NCBI GenBank assembly: GCA_012728125.1
Contig: JAAYFT010000003.1
Coordinates: 1-64,000 of the forward strand
Length of the DNA: 64,000 nucleotides
Direction: 5' to 3'
Source: Tissierellia bacterium
GTDB lineage: Bacteria > Bacillota > Clostridia > Tissierellales > Tissierellaceae
Shown: positions 39,998 through 50,297 of the stretch, one piece after another
Layout of the letters: the number at the start of each line of letters is the position of its first letter
Position numbering within the stretch: the first letter of the stretch is position 1
Made by a program: the position numbers and the translations under genes
The notes under the pieces: generated by a model
Database searches by the model: none
Told to the model about the DNA's origin: nothing
Seen by the model: only the letters and a program-made list of their open reading frames with translations

Positions 39998-41725
39998 TTA
40001 ATCCAGTAAATCTTTAAATTGTGATTTGTACAGCCTTGCATAAATCTTGTCAGCAGCTAGTAGTTCTTCATGGCTACCCCTCTCTGCTATACCTTCAGAT
40101 GTTAAGACTAAAATTTCATCTGCATTTTTAATAGTAGATAATCTATGAGCTATTACTAAAGTAGTTCTACCTTTAGATAAATCATCTAAGGATTTTTGAA
40201 TCATAATTTCAGTTTCATTATCTAAGGCAGAAGTTGCCTCGTCTAATATCAATATTGGAGGATTCTTTAAAAATAGTCTAGCAATAGAAATCCTTTGTTT
40301 TTGACCACCTGAAAGCTTAACTCCCTTTTCTCCAATATATGTTTCATATCCATCAGGTAATGTCATTATAAAATCATGGATCCTAGCCCTTTTAGCAGCT
40401 TCAATAACCTCATCTTCACTGGCATCTGGATTACCATAGACAATATTTTCATATATAGTTCCAGTAAATAGGAAAACATCCTGTTGAACTAATCCAATTT
40501 TCTTCCTAAGGGATTTAATCTTTATATCCTTTATGTCTATACCGTCTAATAAAATTTTCCCTTCATTAGTTTCATAAAATCTAGGAATCAAATGACATAA
40601 AGTAGTCTTGCCTGCACCTGAAGGGCCCACTATGGCCACTGTTTTCCCTGGCTCAATAGTTAGGTTTAAGTTAGATAAAACTGTATTTTTACCATTGTTA
40701 TAACTAAAGGATACATCCTTAAATTCAATTTTTCCCTTTACATCTTTTAATTCAATGGCATCTTCCTTATCAACAATGTCTGGTTCTATATTCATAATTT
40801 CAACAAATCTTTCAAATCCAGTCATACCATCTTGTAATTGCTGTGAAAACTCGGCTAATCTCCTAATTGGTTGCATGAAAAAATTAACATATAGATTGAA
40901 GGAAAACAGATCACCTAGATTAATTATTTTCTTATAGACAAAATAACCACCAAGGCTGATTACTAATAGATTTAATACACTAGATAAGATACCGATTCCT
41001 GAGGCAAACTCTGCCATAACCTTATAGGATTCCTTCCTAGCATTACTAAAATGAAGATTGCCTTCATTAAATTTCTCTATTTCATACTCTTCATTGGTGA
41101 AGGATTTGGCCACCCTAATTCCTGATATACTATTTTCCAATTGGGCATTCACATTGGCAATTTTTTTCCTAACTTCCCTAAAGGCGTTAGACATCTTTTT
41201 TCTCTTGCTTATTACAAACCAAATCATCAGTGGTATGAAGGTAAATAGGATTAAAGTCAATCTCCATTCAATTCTTAATAGGACTATAAAAGAACCTATT
41301 AAGAGAATAGATGATATAAATAAATCCTCTGGCCCATGATGTGCAAGTTCCGTTATATCCCTTAAATCGTTAACTATTCTAGACATTATGTGTCCAGTTT
41401 TATTGTTGTCGTAATAACTAAAGGGTAAGGTTTGTAAGTGAGAAAATATATCTCTTCTCATATCATGTTCAATCCTTACTCCTAGTAAATGACCCCAGTA
41501 TGAAACTATATAATTACTTATATATCTTATGACAAACAATATACACATGAAGATAGTCCATCTTAATAGTAAATCCATCCTACCGGCAGGAATGATTTCA
41601 TTTATTATCTTCCTAGTAAAGATTGGAAAGATTAAATCTGAACCTGCAATAAGTAGGGCAAAAAACATATCTATGAAGAATAAAGTTTTATGAGGCTTAT
41701 AATATGAAATAAATCTCTTGAGCAA
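39998..41725 (-). CDS. ABC exporter (homodimer-type half-transporter)
   Basis: GPSGAGKTT, LSGGQKQR, ILILDEATSALD. Confidence 0.94.
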   Translation of the reverse strand: MLKRFISYYKPHKTLFFIDMFFALLIAGSDLIFPIFTRKIINEIIPAGRMDLLLRWTIFMCILFVIRYISNYIVSYWGHLLGVRIEHDMRRDIFSHLQTLPFSYYDNNKTGHIMSRIVNDLRDITELAHHGPEDLFISSILLIGSFIVLLRIEWRLTLILFTFIPLMIWFVISKRKKMSNAFREVRKKIANVNAQLENSISGIRVAKSFTNEEYEIEKFNEGNLHFSNARKESYKVMAEFASGIGILSSVLNLLVISLGGYFVYKKIINLGDLFSFNLYVNFFMQPIRRLAEFSQQLQDGMTGFERFVEIMNIEPDIVDKEDAIELKDVKGKIEFKDVSFSYNNGKNTVLSNLNLTIEPGKTVAIVGPSGAGKTTLCHLIPRFYETNEGKILLDGIDIKDIKIKSLRKKIGLVQQDVFLFTGTIYENIVYGNPDASEDEVIEAAKRARIHDFIMTLPDGYETYIGEKGVKLSGGQKQRISIARLFLKNPPILILDEATSALDNETEIMIQKSLDDLSKGRTTLVIAHRLSTIKNADEILVLTSEGIAERGSHEELLAADKIYARLYKSQFKDLLD

Positions 41726-41790
41726 TTTATTACCTCCTTTTTACAAGTTATTTCGAGTCACGAATATTATATACCATTTATTATACCTTT

Positions 41791-43617
41791 TCAATTATTT
41801 AAATTTATCCATCCATTATAATTTGCATTGTAGATTAAATCTAAGATAAAGAAAAACATCATATATATGAAAGTTATAGGTCCAGTATCGTTTAATATCA
41901 TTCCAACTAAAGCTGTTATAAAAACTATTAAGGTCTTTTGCCTTAAGCCAAGATCTTGTGTAATAAAGCCCTTCATTTTCCTTAGGACTAATATTTGAGA
42001 AACTAAAACTATTGAAAAAGGTGGAGCTATGGTTAATCTAAGCAATTCTTTTGCCTTAAAGGAAACAATATTCATAAATTCCCATAATCCATTATTCTTA
42101 ATTCTATAAATGAATTCTATTGCATGGGAACTAGAACTACTGCTATGATCTAATAACATATTAATTGCAAAGATTCCAATAATCAAAAATAGAAATACTA
42201 TTACTTTTTTAATAGTTATTTTATTTAAGGAAAAGATAAAGGCAAACATTAGGCCAAATAAAACTACAGAAGTTATAAAGCCTCCTGTATTAGCACCAAA
42301 TCTAGCAGATAAGGTCAGCATATTTAATGCAAATATGATTAAGCCAAGTATTTTTTTATATCCTTCATTGTATATACCCTTAATGGATGAAAAATACAAC
42401 AAGATTGATGATATTAATAATACTCCCATTATTCCATTATTTAAGCCATAATATCTTGCTCCATAGACCAAGTTGTTAAATCCAATAAATGAATTGTATA
42501 TAACATTAGGGTAGAATAAGGTCCCTGCTACTATTAAACAATAAGTTATAATACTTAAAGTTTTTATTAAGTGTAATTTCTTTTTATTAATAAATCTTAT
42601 CAATGCATAAGATATTAAGATACATAATAAAAAGTATAGGACAATATTCTTATGAAAATTAAATATACCCAATATTATAGATACTGGTATGCTGGCTGCT
42701 AAAGTGTAATATAGCATGTATATCCATTGGTCTACTTTCTTATACTTCAAAAACTTTATACTAAAAACAAATTGAGTAAAATAGAATAATCCATGGAATA
42801 TTACCGTAAGGATTAGAAGATTTATTGTAGTAGAATAAATCTCTCTTATCCTACCCATAGGATTGTCTACCTCAATAATTTCAAAGGGTTTCCCCACGTT
42901 TTTATCATGGTCTAATCCATAGATGCTTTTTAAATGGACTGAAATATCCTCTAAAGCTATGAAACCAAGCCTATTTGTAGACTGACTAGTTAATATGCCT
43001 GAATCAATCCCATTAATATAGACAAATGGTACTATAAACCTATTTAAGAAGCTTTTATTCTCTTCTGCTACTCCCTCAGGTAAGATTATAATATTCCTTT
43101 CCCTATAGTTTTCTAAGTAACCTTTTAATATATCTATTCTTTTTGGCTCTTCATCAAAGTCATATGATAGTAGCAATACATTAGAATCTTTTAGAAGATA
43201 ATCTGTTTTTTCAACTAACCAATCTATATCATAGTTGATTTCACCTATGTGAAAATCCACCTCACCCTTTTTATTGGAAACCAATAATTTTCCCGTTTTC
43301 CCTCCTATGTAGGCAACTTTTTCATCCTTTAAGACATCCCCTAAGTAATCGATTTTAGCATTTTTAGTTTTGAACTCCTTTAGGGAAAGTTTTCTTCCAG
43401 TATTTATGGACAATAATAGGTTTTCTTTATAATAGGGAGGCCTAGTTTTATAGTTTACAAGCCCAATACTATGTTTTTCTAAGGACAAATCTTCAATTAT
43501 ATCAAAGGACAATTCATCTACTAGGATTATGATAGAATCTACATTGTCTGCCAATATAGAATTAGGTATAAAAAATATAAACAAAACTATTAAAAATCTT
43601 ATAATCTTTCTTTTCAT
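41791..43617 (-). CDS. Hypothetical membrane protein: secreted AP-superfamily-like N-terminal domain plus polytopic C-terminus
   Basis: Signal peptide, VDSIIILVDELSFDII region, then about 10 predicted TM segments. Confidence 0.75.
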   Translation of the reverse strand: MKRKIIRFLIVLFIFFIPNSILADNVDSIIILVDELSFDIIEDLSLEKHSIGLVNYKTRPPYYKENLLLSINTGRKLSLKEFKTKNAKIDYLGDVLKDEKVAYIGGKTGKLLVSNKKGEVDFHIGEINYDIDWLVEKTDYLLKDSNVLLLSYDFDEEPKRIDILKGYLENYRERNIIILPEGVAEENKSFLNRFIVPFVYINGIDSGILTSQSTNRLGFIALEDISVHLKSIYGLDHDKNVGKPFEIIEVDNPMGRIREIYSTTINLLILTVIFHGLFYFTQFVFSIKFLKYKKVDQWIYMLYYTLAASIPVSIILGIFNFHKNIVLYFLLCILISYALIRFINKKKLHLIKTLSIITYCLIVAGTLFYPNVIYNSFIGFNNLVYGARYYGLNNGIMGVLLISSILLYFSSIKGIYNEGYKKILGLIIFALNMLTLSARFGANTGGFITSVVLFGLMFAFIFSLNKITIKKVIVFLFLIIGIFAINMLLDHSSSSSSHAIEFIYRIKNNGLWEFMNIVSFKAKELLRLTIAPPFSIVLVSQILVLRKMKGFITQDLGLRQKTLIVFITALVGMILNDTGPITFIYMMFFFILDLIYNANYNGWINLNN

Positions 43618-43626
43618 CTCATCACC

Positions 43627-43830
43627 TTAGTATATGATCCAATTGAGGATTCTAAAAATACCCAAAACAAATGCTAAAATGGAGACTAACATCTTATACC
43701 TATAGGCCCTATCCTTTTCAAGATCATCCTTTTTCCTGAAGACCTTTAGTCCATCTTCCTCTATTAAATCGTAATTTTCAAAAACATAAATAAAAATACT
43801 TATAAATATAAAACTTAGGCCAATTAGCAA
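43627..43830 (-). CDS. Small hypothetical membrane protein, two TMs
   Basis: 67 aa, hydrophobic N- and C-termini, in line with flanking genes. Confidence 0.65.
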   Translation of the reverse strand: MLIGLSFIFISIFIYVFENYDLIEEDGLKVFRKKDDLEKDRAYRYKMLVSILAFVLGIFRILNWIIY

Positions 43831-43841
43831 AATAACTCCTC

Positions 43842-46800
43842 CTATTCCAAATCACAAAAAGATCTATGCTTACAATAATGATTACATTTATTAGCTTTAT
43901 TATAATCTAAAATACTAGAGTTATTAGATACAAAATCCATAAAATCTTCTAAATTCTTAAGATTGTTGATTAAGCTTTCTTGGTCTATGGGGATGTCTAC
44001 AGATTGACCATTTTCCAAAAGTATTATGCTAGCCCTTTCAATGTCTATATTCATTATTTCCTTGACTACATAGGCATAGAGCTGTAATTGGGGAGTGTAT
44101 TTATAAACTAAATAATCAAGGTTTTCGATTTTATTAGTCTTATAATCTAATATTTCAGCCTTGCCATTATGAATATTTATCCTGTCTATTATACCAGTTA
44201 TATAGTAATCCTTTATCTTTAAATAGAAGGGCCTCTCCATATACACCCTTTCATAATCTTCCCTATAAAGCATAATATAATTATCTATATAGACTTTTAA
44301 TTCTTCATAGATTTCATCTGTATATGGTATTCCACAGGCTATGGTGAGCCTTTCTAATAGTTTTTTACCATCAACTCCTAATCTATAGTGTTCACAGAAT
44401 TTATGGACAATATTTCCCTTTTCAATTCCATCTAAGTACTTATCATCTTTAACATCTACTTCCTCATCAACAACAGAAGCTAGTTTCCTATAATAATCTA
44501 GGAAGAATCTTCTCTTACATTCTCTAAAGACTAGATATTGAGAAATACTATACCTTTCAATTATTTTTTTATTTTTTTCTGGCATGTCAACTAATAGGGG
44601 TAATTCCATATCCATGTTTTCCACAGTTAATAATTCATCTTCTATTAAATTTATAGGTTTATATTCTTCACCTTCCATATCAATCTGAGATATTTTTTTA
44701 CATTGTGAATAATCTATAAGCTCCTTGATAAGTTTTTTGTAACCTGTATCCTTCCCTTGAAAACCCAAAATCAAATAGTCTTCAGCCCTTGTCATTGCCA
44801 CATACAAAACTCTCTCCATCTCTTCTTTTTCCTTTTCAGCAAGCTCTTTTTTAATTCTATTATAAAGGACTTTGCTATTATTAGTTTCAATACCAATACC
44901 AAGGTTCTTTGAAAAAATGATATTTGGAAATCCTGTATTTGGAGAGCTACAAAGTTCTGGGATTATAACTACTGGAAATTGGAGGCCTTTTGATTTATGA
45001 ATTGTAAGTATTTTAACTACATTTGAGTCTTCTGAATATATCTTTTCTTGGGCCTCATCCATATCCTTTATTTCATCTAAGTAGTCTATAAAATCCTCCA
45101 AACTTCTTATATTGTCTTTTTCATATTCTCTTACCAAGTCTATAAACTTATATATATTGGCCACTGCCTGTTTACCACCGTGTTTTAATAACATGGATTC
45201 AACAAAAAAAGTTTTTGATATCAATTCATTAACTAAAAATTCCAGACCATATAGGTGTTTTACTTCAAATAAATATTCCATTAGTTCAATTGCTTCTATT
45301 ATTCTTTCCTTTTCCTCTTCTTTTAATATGTTCCTATTTATTACTTCCTTCATGGATTCATATACTGTGGTTTCTCTATATCTTAGTATCCAATACAAGG
45401 TCTTATCTGAAAGTCCAATCATTGGAGATCTTAAAAAGCCAACAGTGGCTATAGTATCAAAGGGGTTGCTTATAGCTTTGAAGGCATTTATTAAATCTAA
45501 TATTTCTCTTTGTTCAAAAAAACCCTTACCACTAAAATTATAAAAGGGAATCCCAAATCTTTTCAATGCTTCTTCATAGATATGATTTCTAGTACTAGCC
45601 CTAAAGAGAATAGCAAAATCACCATATTTATACTTACCTGATAGGACTAACTCCTTAATTCTCTTTGCTATTAATTGACTTTCATAAATCCTATGATATT
45701 CACTGGGACTAACCCCCTCAGGTACGATTAAATCTTCATTTTCCAATATTTCAATATCTATTTGATTAGCTGAATTTCTAAAATGAGATAACCTATTATA
45801 ACGATTTGCCATAAGCTTAAGAAATATATCATTGATAAAGCCTAATACAGTATTTACTGTCCTATAGTTTATATCTAATGTAATAGGTTTTGCTTTAGAT
45901 ACTTCTTCTATATCATCTATAACATCGTAGAATACATCTAAATCAGCGCCCCTAAAGCCATATATAGATTGTTTTGGATCTCCTACTACAAACAAATTGG
46001 ATTTGTCTAATTTTTTATCTACGGAAGCTAGTTTATAGAAAATATTCTTCTGCAATTCATTAGTATCTTGAAACTCGTCTACCATTATATATTTAAATTT
46101 ATCTTGGTACCTTTTCCTTATAGCTTCATCATCAAGTAATTTTAAAACCCTAATTTGCAGGTCGTCATAGTCTAAAGCTCTTAAATCACATTTTTTAGAT
46201 TCGTAATTCCTATCTATTGCAATTAATAAATCTAAAACTGTACTATAGATTTGAATATTATTTTTCTCGTAGCTTAATAAAACCCTTTCAATGGCTTCCT
46301 TCAATAATTCTATTTTCTCTGCTTCTTTGGTGCTCTTCCCTATATTGTCATATAGGAAAGTAATTATTTCTGGCAGTTCTTCATCATTGTATTCATCATT
46401 AAAAAATTTAATCCAGGTTTCATTATTTTGAAGCTTATATATCTTAGTATTTTTAGGCAATTTCTCCATTAGGTACTTAAAAATATCTTTTATACTGGTT
46501 AAATCATCATGGGATATTTCAAAATCATTTAATTGCTTTATGGTTCCTTCCTTCAATTGTAAAAAACTTATACCTACACTTCTTACCTTGTTATAAATAT
46601 ATAAGAAGTCCTTAACCAATGATTCAACATTATCTTTTCCAAAGGCTAGTAGCAATTTATAGACTCCTTCATCTTCATTTATGCCTTTTATCAAGACCTC
46701 TCTTATGGCTTCCTTTAAAACTTTCGATGCCTGGTAATCCTCCATCACTTCAAAATATGGGTCTATGTTGGCTTCCACTGGACATTCCCGAAGAATCTTA

Positions 46801-47186
46801 GCGCAAAAACTATGTATAGTCGAAATATTTGCCTTTTCCAAATCCCTATAGTATTTCCTCCATTTATAACCCTTATTGAAACGCTTTCGTATCTCTGCCC
46901 TAATTCTATGAATCATCTCCTGAGTGGCCTTTTTGGTAAAAGTTATGGCTACTATGGACTCTATTTCCTTACCCTCTTCAAGATTACCGTGTTCTAATAT
47001 ATAGATATATCTTTCAGTTAAAACCTTAGTCTTTCCAGTACCTGCACCAGCATTTACGGCCAAATTTCTATCTATGGTTTTAACCGCCTGTTTTTGGGCT
47101 TCATTTAGTGTCATTACTCTACCTCCACCTTGGACTTTATTTTTAGCCATTGTTTTTTCTATATTTTGAGTATTCTCTGGAACCAT
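43842..47186 (-). CDS. addA: ATP-dependent helicase/nuclease AddA (SD-supported alternative start at 47114)
   Basis: UvrD-type helicase NAGAGTGKTKVLTERY, VDEFQDTNELQ, C-terminal PD-(D/E)XK (AEILDYKTNK). Confidence 0.94.
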   Translation of the reverse strand: MVPENTQNIEKTMAKNKVQGGGRVMTLNEAQKQAVKTIDRNLAVNAGAGTGKTKVLTERYIYILEHGNLEEGKEIESIVAITFTKKATQEMIHRIRAEIRKRFNKGYKWRKYYRDLEKANISTIHSFCAKILRECPVEANIDPYFEVMEDYQASKVLKEAIREVLIKGINEDEGVYKLLLAFGKDNVESLVKDFLYIYNKVRSVGISFLQLKEGTIKQLNDFEISHDDLTSIKDIFKYLMEKLPKNTKIYKLQNNETWIKFFNDEYNDEELPEIITFLYDNIGKSTKEAEKIELLKEAIERVLLSYEKNNIQIYSTVLDLLIAIDRNYESKKCDLRALDYDDLQIRVLKLLDDEAIRKRYQDKFKYIMVDEFQDTNELQKNIFYKLASVDKKLDKSNLFVVGDPKQSIYGFRGADLDVFYDVIDDIEEVSKAKPITLDINYRTVNTVLGFINDIFLKLMANRYNRLSHFRNSANQIDIEILENEDLIVPEGVSPSEYHRIYESQLIAKRIKELVLSGKYKYGDFAILFRASTRNHIYEEALKRFGIPFYNFSGKGFFEQREILDLINAFKAISNPFDTIATVGFLRSPMIGLSDKTLYWILRYRETTVYESMKEVINRNILKEEEKERIIEAIELMEYLFEVKHLYGLEFLVNELISKTFFVESMLLKHGGKQAVANIYKFIDLVREYEKDNIRSLEDFIDYLDEIKDMDEAQEKIYSEDSNVVKILTIHKSKGLQFPVVIIPELCSSPNTGFPNIIFSKNLGIGIETNNSKVLYNRIKKELAEKEKEEMERVLYVAMTRAEDYLILGFQGKDTGYKKLIKELIDYSQCKKISQIDMEGEEYKPINLIEDELLTVENMDMELPLLVDMPEKNKKIIERYSISQYLVFRECKRRFFLDYYRKLASVVDEEVDVKDDKYLDGIEKGNIVHKFCEHYRLGVDGKKLLERLTIACGIPYTDEIYEELKVYIDNYIMLYREDYERVYMERPFYLKIKDYYITGIIDRINIHNGKAEILDYKTNKIENLDYLVYKYTPQLQLYAYVVKEIMNIDIERASIILLENGQSVDIPIDQESLINNLKNLEDFMDFVSNNSSILDYNKANKCNHYCKHRSFCDLE

Positions 47187-50100
47187 TACATGACCTCCAA
47201 TACTCTTTCATATCTACAAATATCTTTATATATGCAATATGGTGAACATTCCAAGGGATTAACAGAGAAATCACCAGATAATATCTTTTCTATTATCCCT
47301 CTAATATTTGCTTTTGTCTCCTCCATAAGCCTGTCCCATTCCTCTTTAATTAGGGCACCTTTATGTCTATTAGTAACTTGGTTAGTTTCTCCTTTGATAC
47401 CTAGTTTAACGTCAAATTTATCTTGAGAAATCACTCCATATACTCCAGCCACAATATTTTTATCTACTTGTGATAAGGCATAAATAGGTAATTGCAAGGA
47501 TAGGCCTTGTAAGATCTTATCTATATCATATACTCCATAGCTACTACTTTTATAATCCATGATTATATATTTGTCTTCACCAGCGATTTTGTCAATTCTA
47601 TCGATTTTTCCTCTAAATTTCACATCTAGTCCATCAATTTCTATGGAAAAATCCTTATATTTCCCAAATTCCACTTCGAAGGCATAGGGTACTAACTTTT
47701 CCTTAGGATTGGAAATTCTCTCTATATCCTTTTCAATAAATTTAACTAATCTATTATGGATATTATCCATTATTAATTGATTCAGTTTATTATGCAAATC
47801 AAAGCCTATTTGGATGGCATATTTATTTATTAAATCCCTAAGATAAGCTGAAGTTTCTTCCACCTTAAATACTTTATTGTCCAAAATATGGTCTTCCAAG
47901 TATTTTTGATAATTAATATAGTATTCTTTTAATACTTCATGGTAGATATTTCCAAGGTCAACAGGCTTATATTCTTGAAAATACCTTTCCATTTCATCTA
48001 CATTTAGTATTCTACTTAATAAAAAATAATAAGGACATTTGCTATAGGCCTCTAAGTAGGTATTTGAATATACTTTATTGAGATGAATTTCTTCTAAATC
48101 CCTTTTAATATTATCATCTGAAATAAGTCCATTATATTCACTATAATCAGGAGATAACCTCCTATATTCACAATAATTTTTCTCATTGATCTTTCTAAGC
48201 TTGTCCTTAAGTTTAGCATTGTGAAATATATAATAGGGTTTTAAATCTTCACTTAAGTTGCTTAGATTCAATATTAAAAAATTTGATAATTCATCTACAG
48301 TAGTTATGTTTTCTATGCTGTTTTTGATCTGATAGTCAAAGTCTAAATTTATGGTTAGTATTTTTTCTTCAAGCCTTTCCCCATTGAACATATTTAAAAG
48401 TTCATCTAGAAAAAATGAAAAGATACTATCTTCTTCCTTGCCTTCACTTAAGGATAGGTAAAGAATATCTTCACATGATCCAACTAGGGAAGCAAATTTA
48501 ATTACTTCATTATTTAACCTATTATGATAAGATTTATAGTCTAGGCCTATTTCCTTCAAATATCTATGGTTCATATCATTTATAAAGAAATTGTTTTCTT
48601 TCAATATTGGATAATAATTTGAAGATAGGCCAGCAATGAATAGAATTTCATGTGTAAACCCTCTACTGCTTATGGGATTCAGTACCTTAACTCCCCTTAT
48701 ATTACCATCCTCTTCAAGTAAAGTCTCATTTCTTATGGTCTTTAAAATGGCATCAAAATAATCTACAATACCAACCTTTTCTTCTATTAAGGCAAGTCCA
48801 TTCAAATCTTCAGTTATCTTTAGCAGCTTGTCTAAGGCTTGAAGATCCCTATGGAGGAGTTGGTAATTATTGTCCTTAGTATATCTTTTATAAATTAGAC
48901 TTTTAAGATTATAGTCCTTAATCATCTTGGTAAAAATCTTACCATAGTTTTCAACTGTATCCCTTTCTGAAATTAAGCCTAACTCAGCTTTTAATCTCTC
49001 CACCAATCCTATGATATACTCAATATAATCCATGGAGATATTTAAGGAAGTCTTTTCTGAAAATATTTTATACAGTTCATCAATATTGGTAAAATTCAAC
49101 TTCCTTAAGATGTATTCAAGTATATCCATATATTCATAATCTACTATATTAAAATAATATGCTTTCAGTCTAGAGATTACAGCCTGCTTGTCCCCACCAT
49201 TTATCCTAGTTTCTATTAAGTTTAAAAACTCTTTTACTAAGGGCACTTGAATTAAGGGAATTTCCCTTCTAGCATTAATAGGTACCTGCTCCTCACTTGC
49301 CACTTTAAATAGGTTTTCCTTGTATTCTTCATTTAGGAGGACTATGGCCATGTTTTCCAGTTTATAACCATTTTTGTAGTGCCTTTTTATTTCCTCAAAT
49401 ATCTTTTTAAGTTCTAAATAGATACTAGGGGATTTAATTAGCCTAATATTATCTGTGTAATTCAGCTTTTCTACTTCTTCATGGAAAAAATTGTACCCGA
49501 TGGTTTCAAAAACATTCTTTTCCTTGCCTTCAACATATTCTAATTGGAATCCTAATTCCTTTAACCTATATAAAGTTTCATCTATATTAGGTATTTTTGA
49601 TTTCATCTCAAAGGGAATATTTATATAGATATCTATATTGGTCTTTGCAAGCTCTTTAATTATTTCCATTTCCACTGGCCTAAAGTCATAAAATTCATCA
49701 ATAATTATAAAATCTAGATCGTCAAAAATATGCAGGTTATTCTTCAAATGATCTATAGCTTTAAAATAGGCTCCTTCCCTATCTATTAAGCCTAAAGAGG
49801 TCAAATTCCTTTCATATTCACTATAAATAAGGCCTATCTCTTCAAAGTATGGTATCTTAGGGCAAGAGTACAAATAATCAGCTGGATATATTAAAGACCT
49901 TTTTATTTCTCCTATTATATAGCTAAGCCCTTCTAAAAAACCTTCAGTTGAAATAATATTTTTGTAGTAACTTAGTTTTCCTTCTTCATTTAGCTTGCTA
50001 ATGGATTTCTTTATAACCAAATCCTTCATAGCATCATTGATGACAAAATAGATCTCATCCTTTAATATATTGTTGACTATGTCATCAAAGGTAAACAAAT

Positions 50101-50287
50101 TTACTTCAAAGACCTTTTCAGTTTTATTTATGAATTTTTTTCTATAGTCCTTTAGTAGGCCTCCATGGGATAGGACATAGTAAAATTTGTTTCCCAAGCC
50201 CTTCTTTAAATAATCCAACGCCATATTAAATAGTTTAGTTTTTTGATCGTTATTAAAAGGTCCAAAATAAATAATTTTATTAGCCAT
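47186..50287 (-). CDS. addB: ATP-dependent nuclease subunit AddB
   Basis: Degenerate helicase, C-terminal nuclease (YIIMDYKSS) and Fe-S cysteines (YSKCPYYF ... CSPYCIYKDIC). Confidence 0.92.
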   Translation of the reverse strand: MANKIIYFGPFNNDQKTKLFNMALDYLKKGLGNKFYYVLSHGGLLKDYRKKFINKTEKVFEVNLFTFDDIVNNILKDEIYFVINDAMKDLVIKKSISKLNEEGKLSYYKNIISTEGFLEGLSYIIGEIKRSLIYPADYLYSCPKIPYFEEIGLIYSEYERNLTSLGLIDREGAYFKAIDHLKNNLHIFDDLDFIIIDEFYDFRPVEMEIIKELAKTNIDIYINIPFEMKSKIPNIDETLYRLKELGFQLEYVEGKEKNVFETIGYNFFHEEVEKLNYTDNIRLIKSPSIYLELKKIFEEIKRHYKNGYKLENMAIVLLNEEYKENLFKVASEEQVPINARREIPLIQVPLVKEFLNLIETRINGGDKQAVISRLKAYYFNIVDYEYMDILEYILRKLNFTNIDELYKIFSEKTSLNISMDYIEYIIGLVERLKAELGLISERDTVENYGKIFTKMIKDYNLKSLIYKRYTKDNNYQLLHRDLQALDKLLKITEDLNGLALIEEKVGIVDYFDAILKTIRNETLLEEDGNIRGVKVLNPISSRGFTHEILFIAGLSSNYYPILKENNFFINDMNHRYLKEIGLDYKSYHNRLNNEVIKFASLVGSCEDILYLSLSEGKEEDSIFSFFLDELLNMFNGERLEEKILTINLDFDYQIKNSIENITTVDELSNFLILNLSNLSEDLKPYYIFHNAKLKDKLRKINEKNYCEYRRLSPDYSEYNGLISDDNIKRDLEEIHLNKVYSNTYLEAYSKCPYYFLLSRILNVDEMERYFQEYKPVDLGNIYHEVLKEYYINYQKYLEDHILDNKVFKVEETSAYLRDLINKYAIQIGFDLHNKLNQLIMDNIHNRLVKFIEKDIERISNPKEKLVPYAFEVEFGKYKDFSIEIDGLDVKFRGKIDRIDKIAGEDKYIIMDYKSSSYGVYDIDKILQGLSLQLPIYALSQVDKNIVAGVYGVISQDKFDVKLGIKGETNQVTNRHKGALIKEEWDRLMEETKANIRGIIEKILSGDFSVNPLECSPYCIYKDICRYERVLEVM

Positions 50288-50297
50288 CTTTTTCCCC

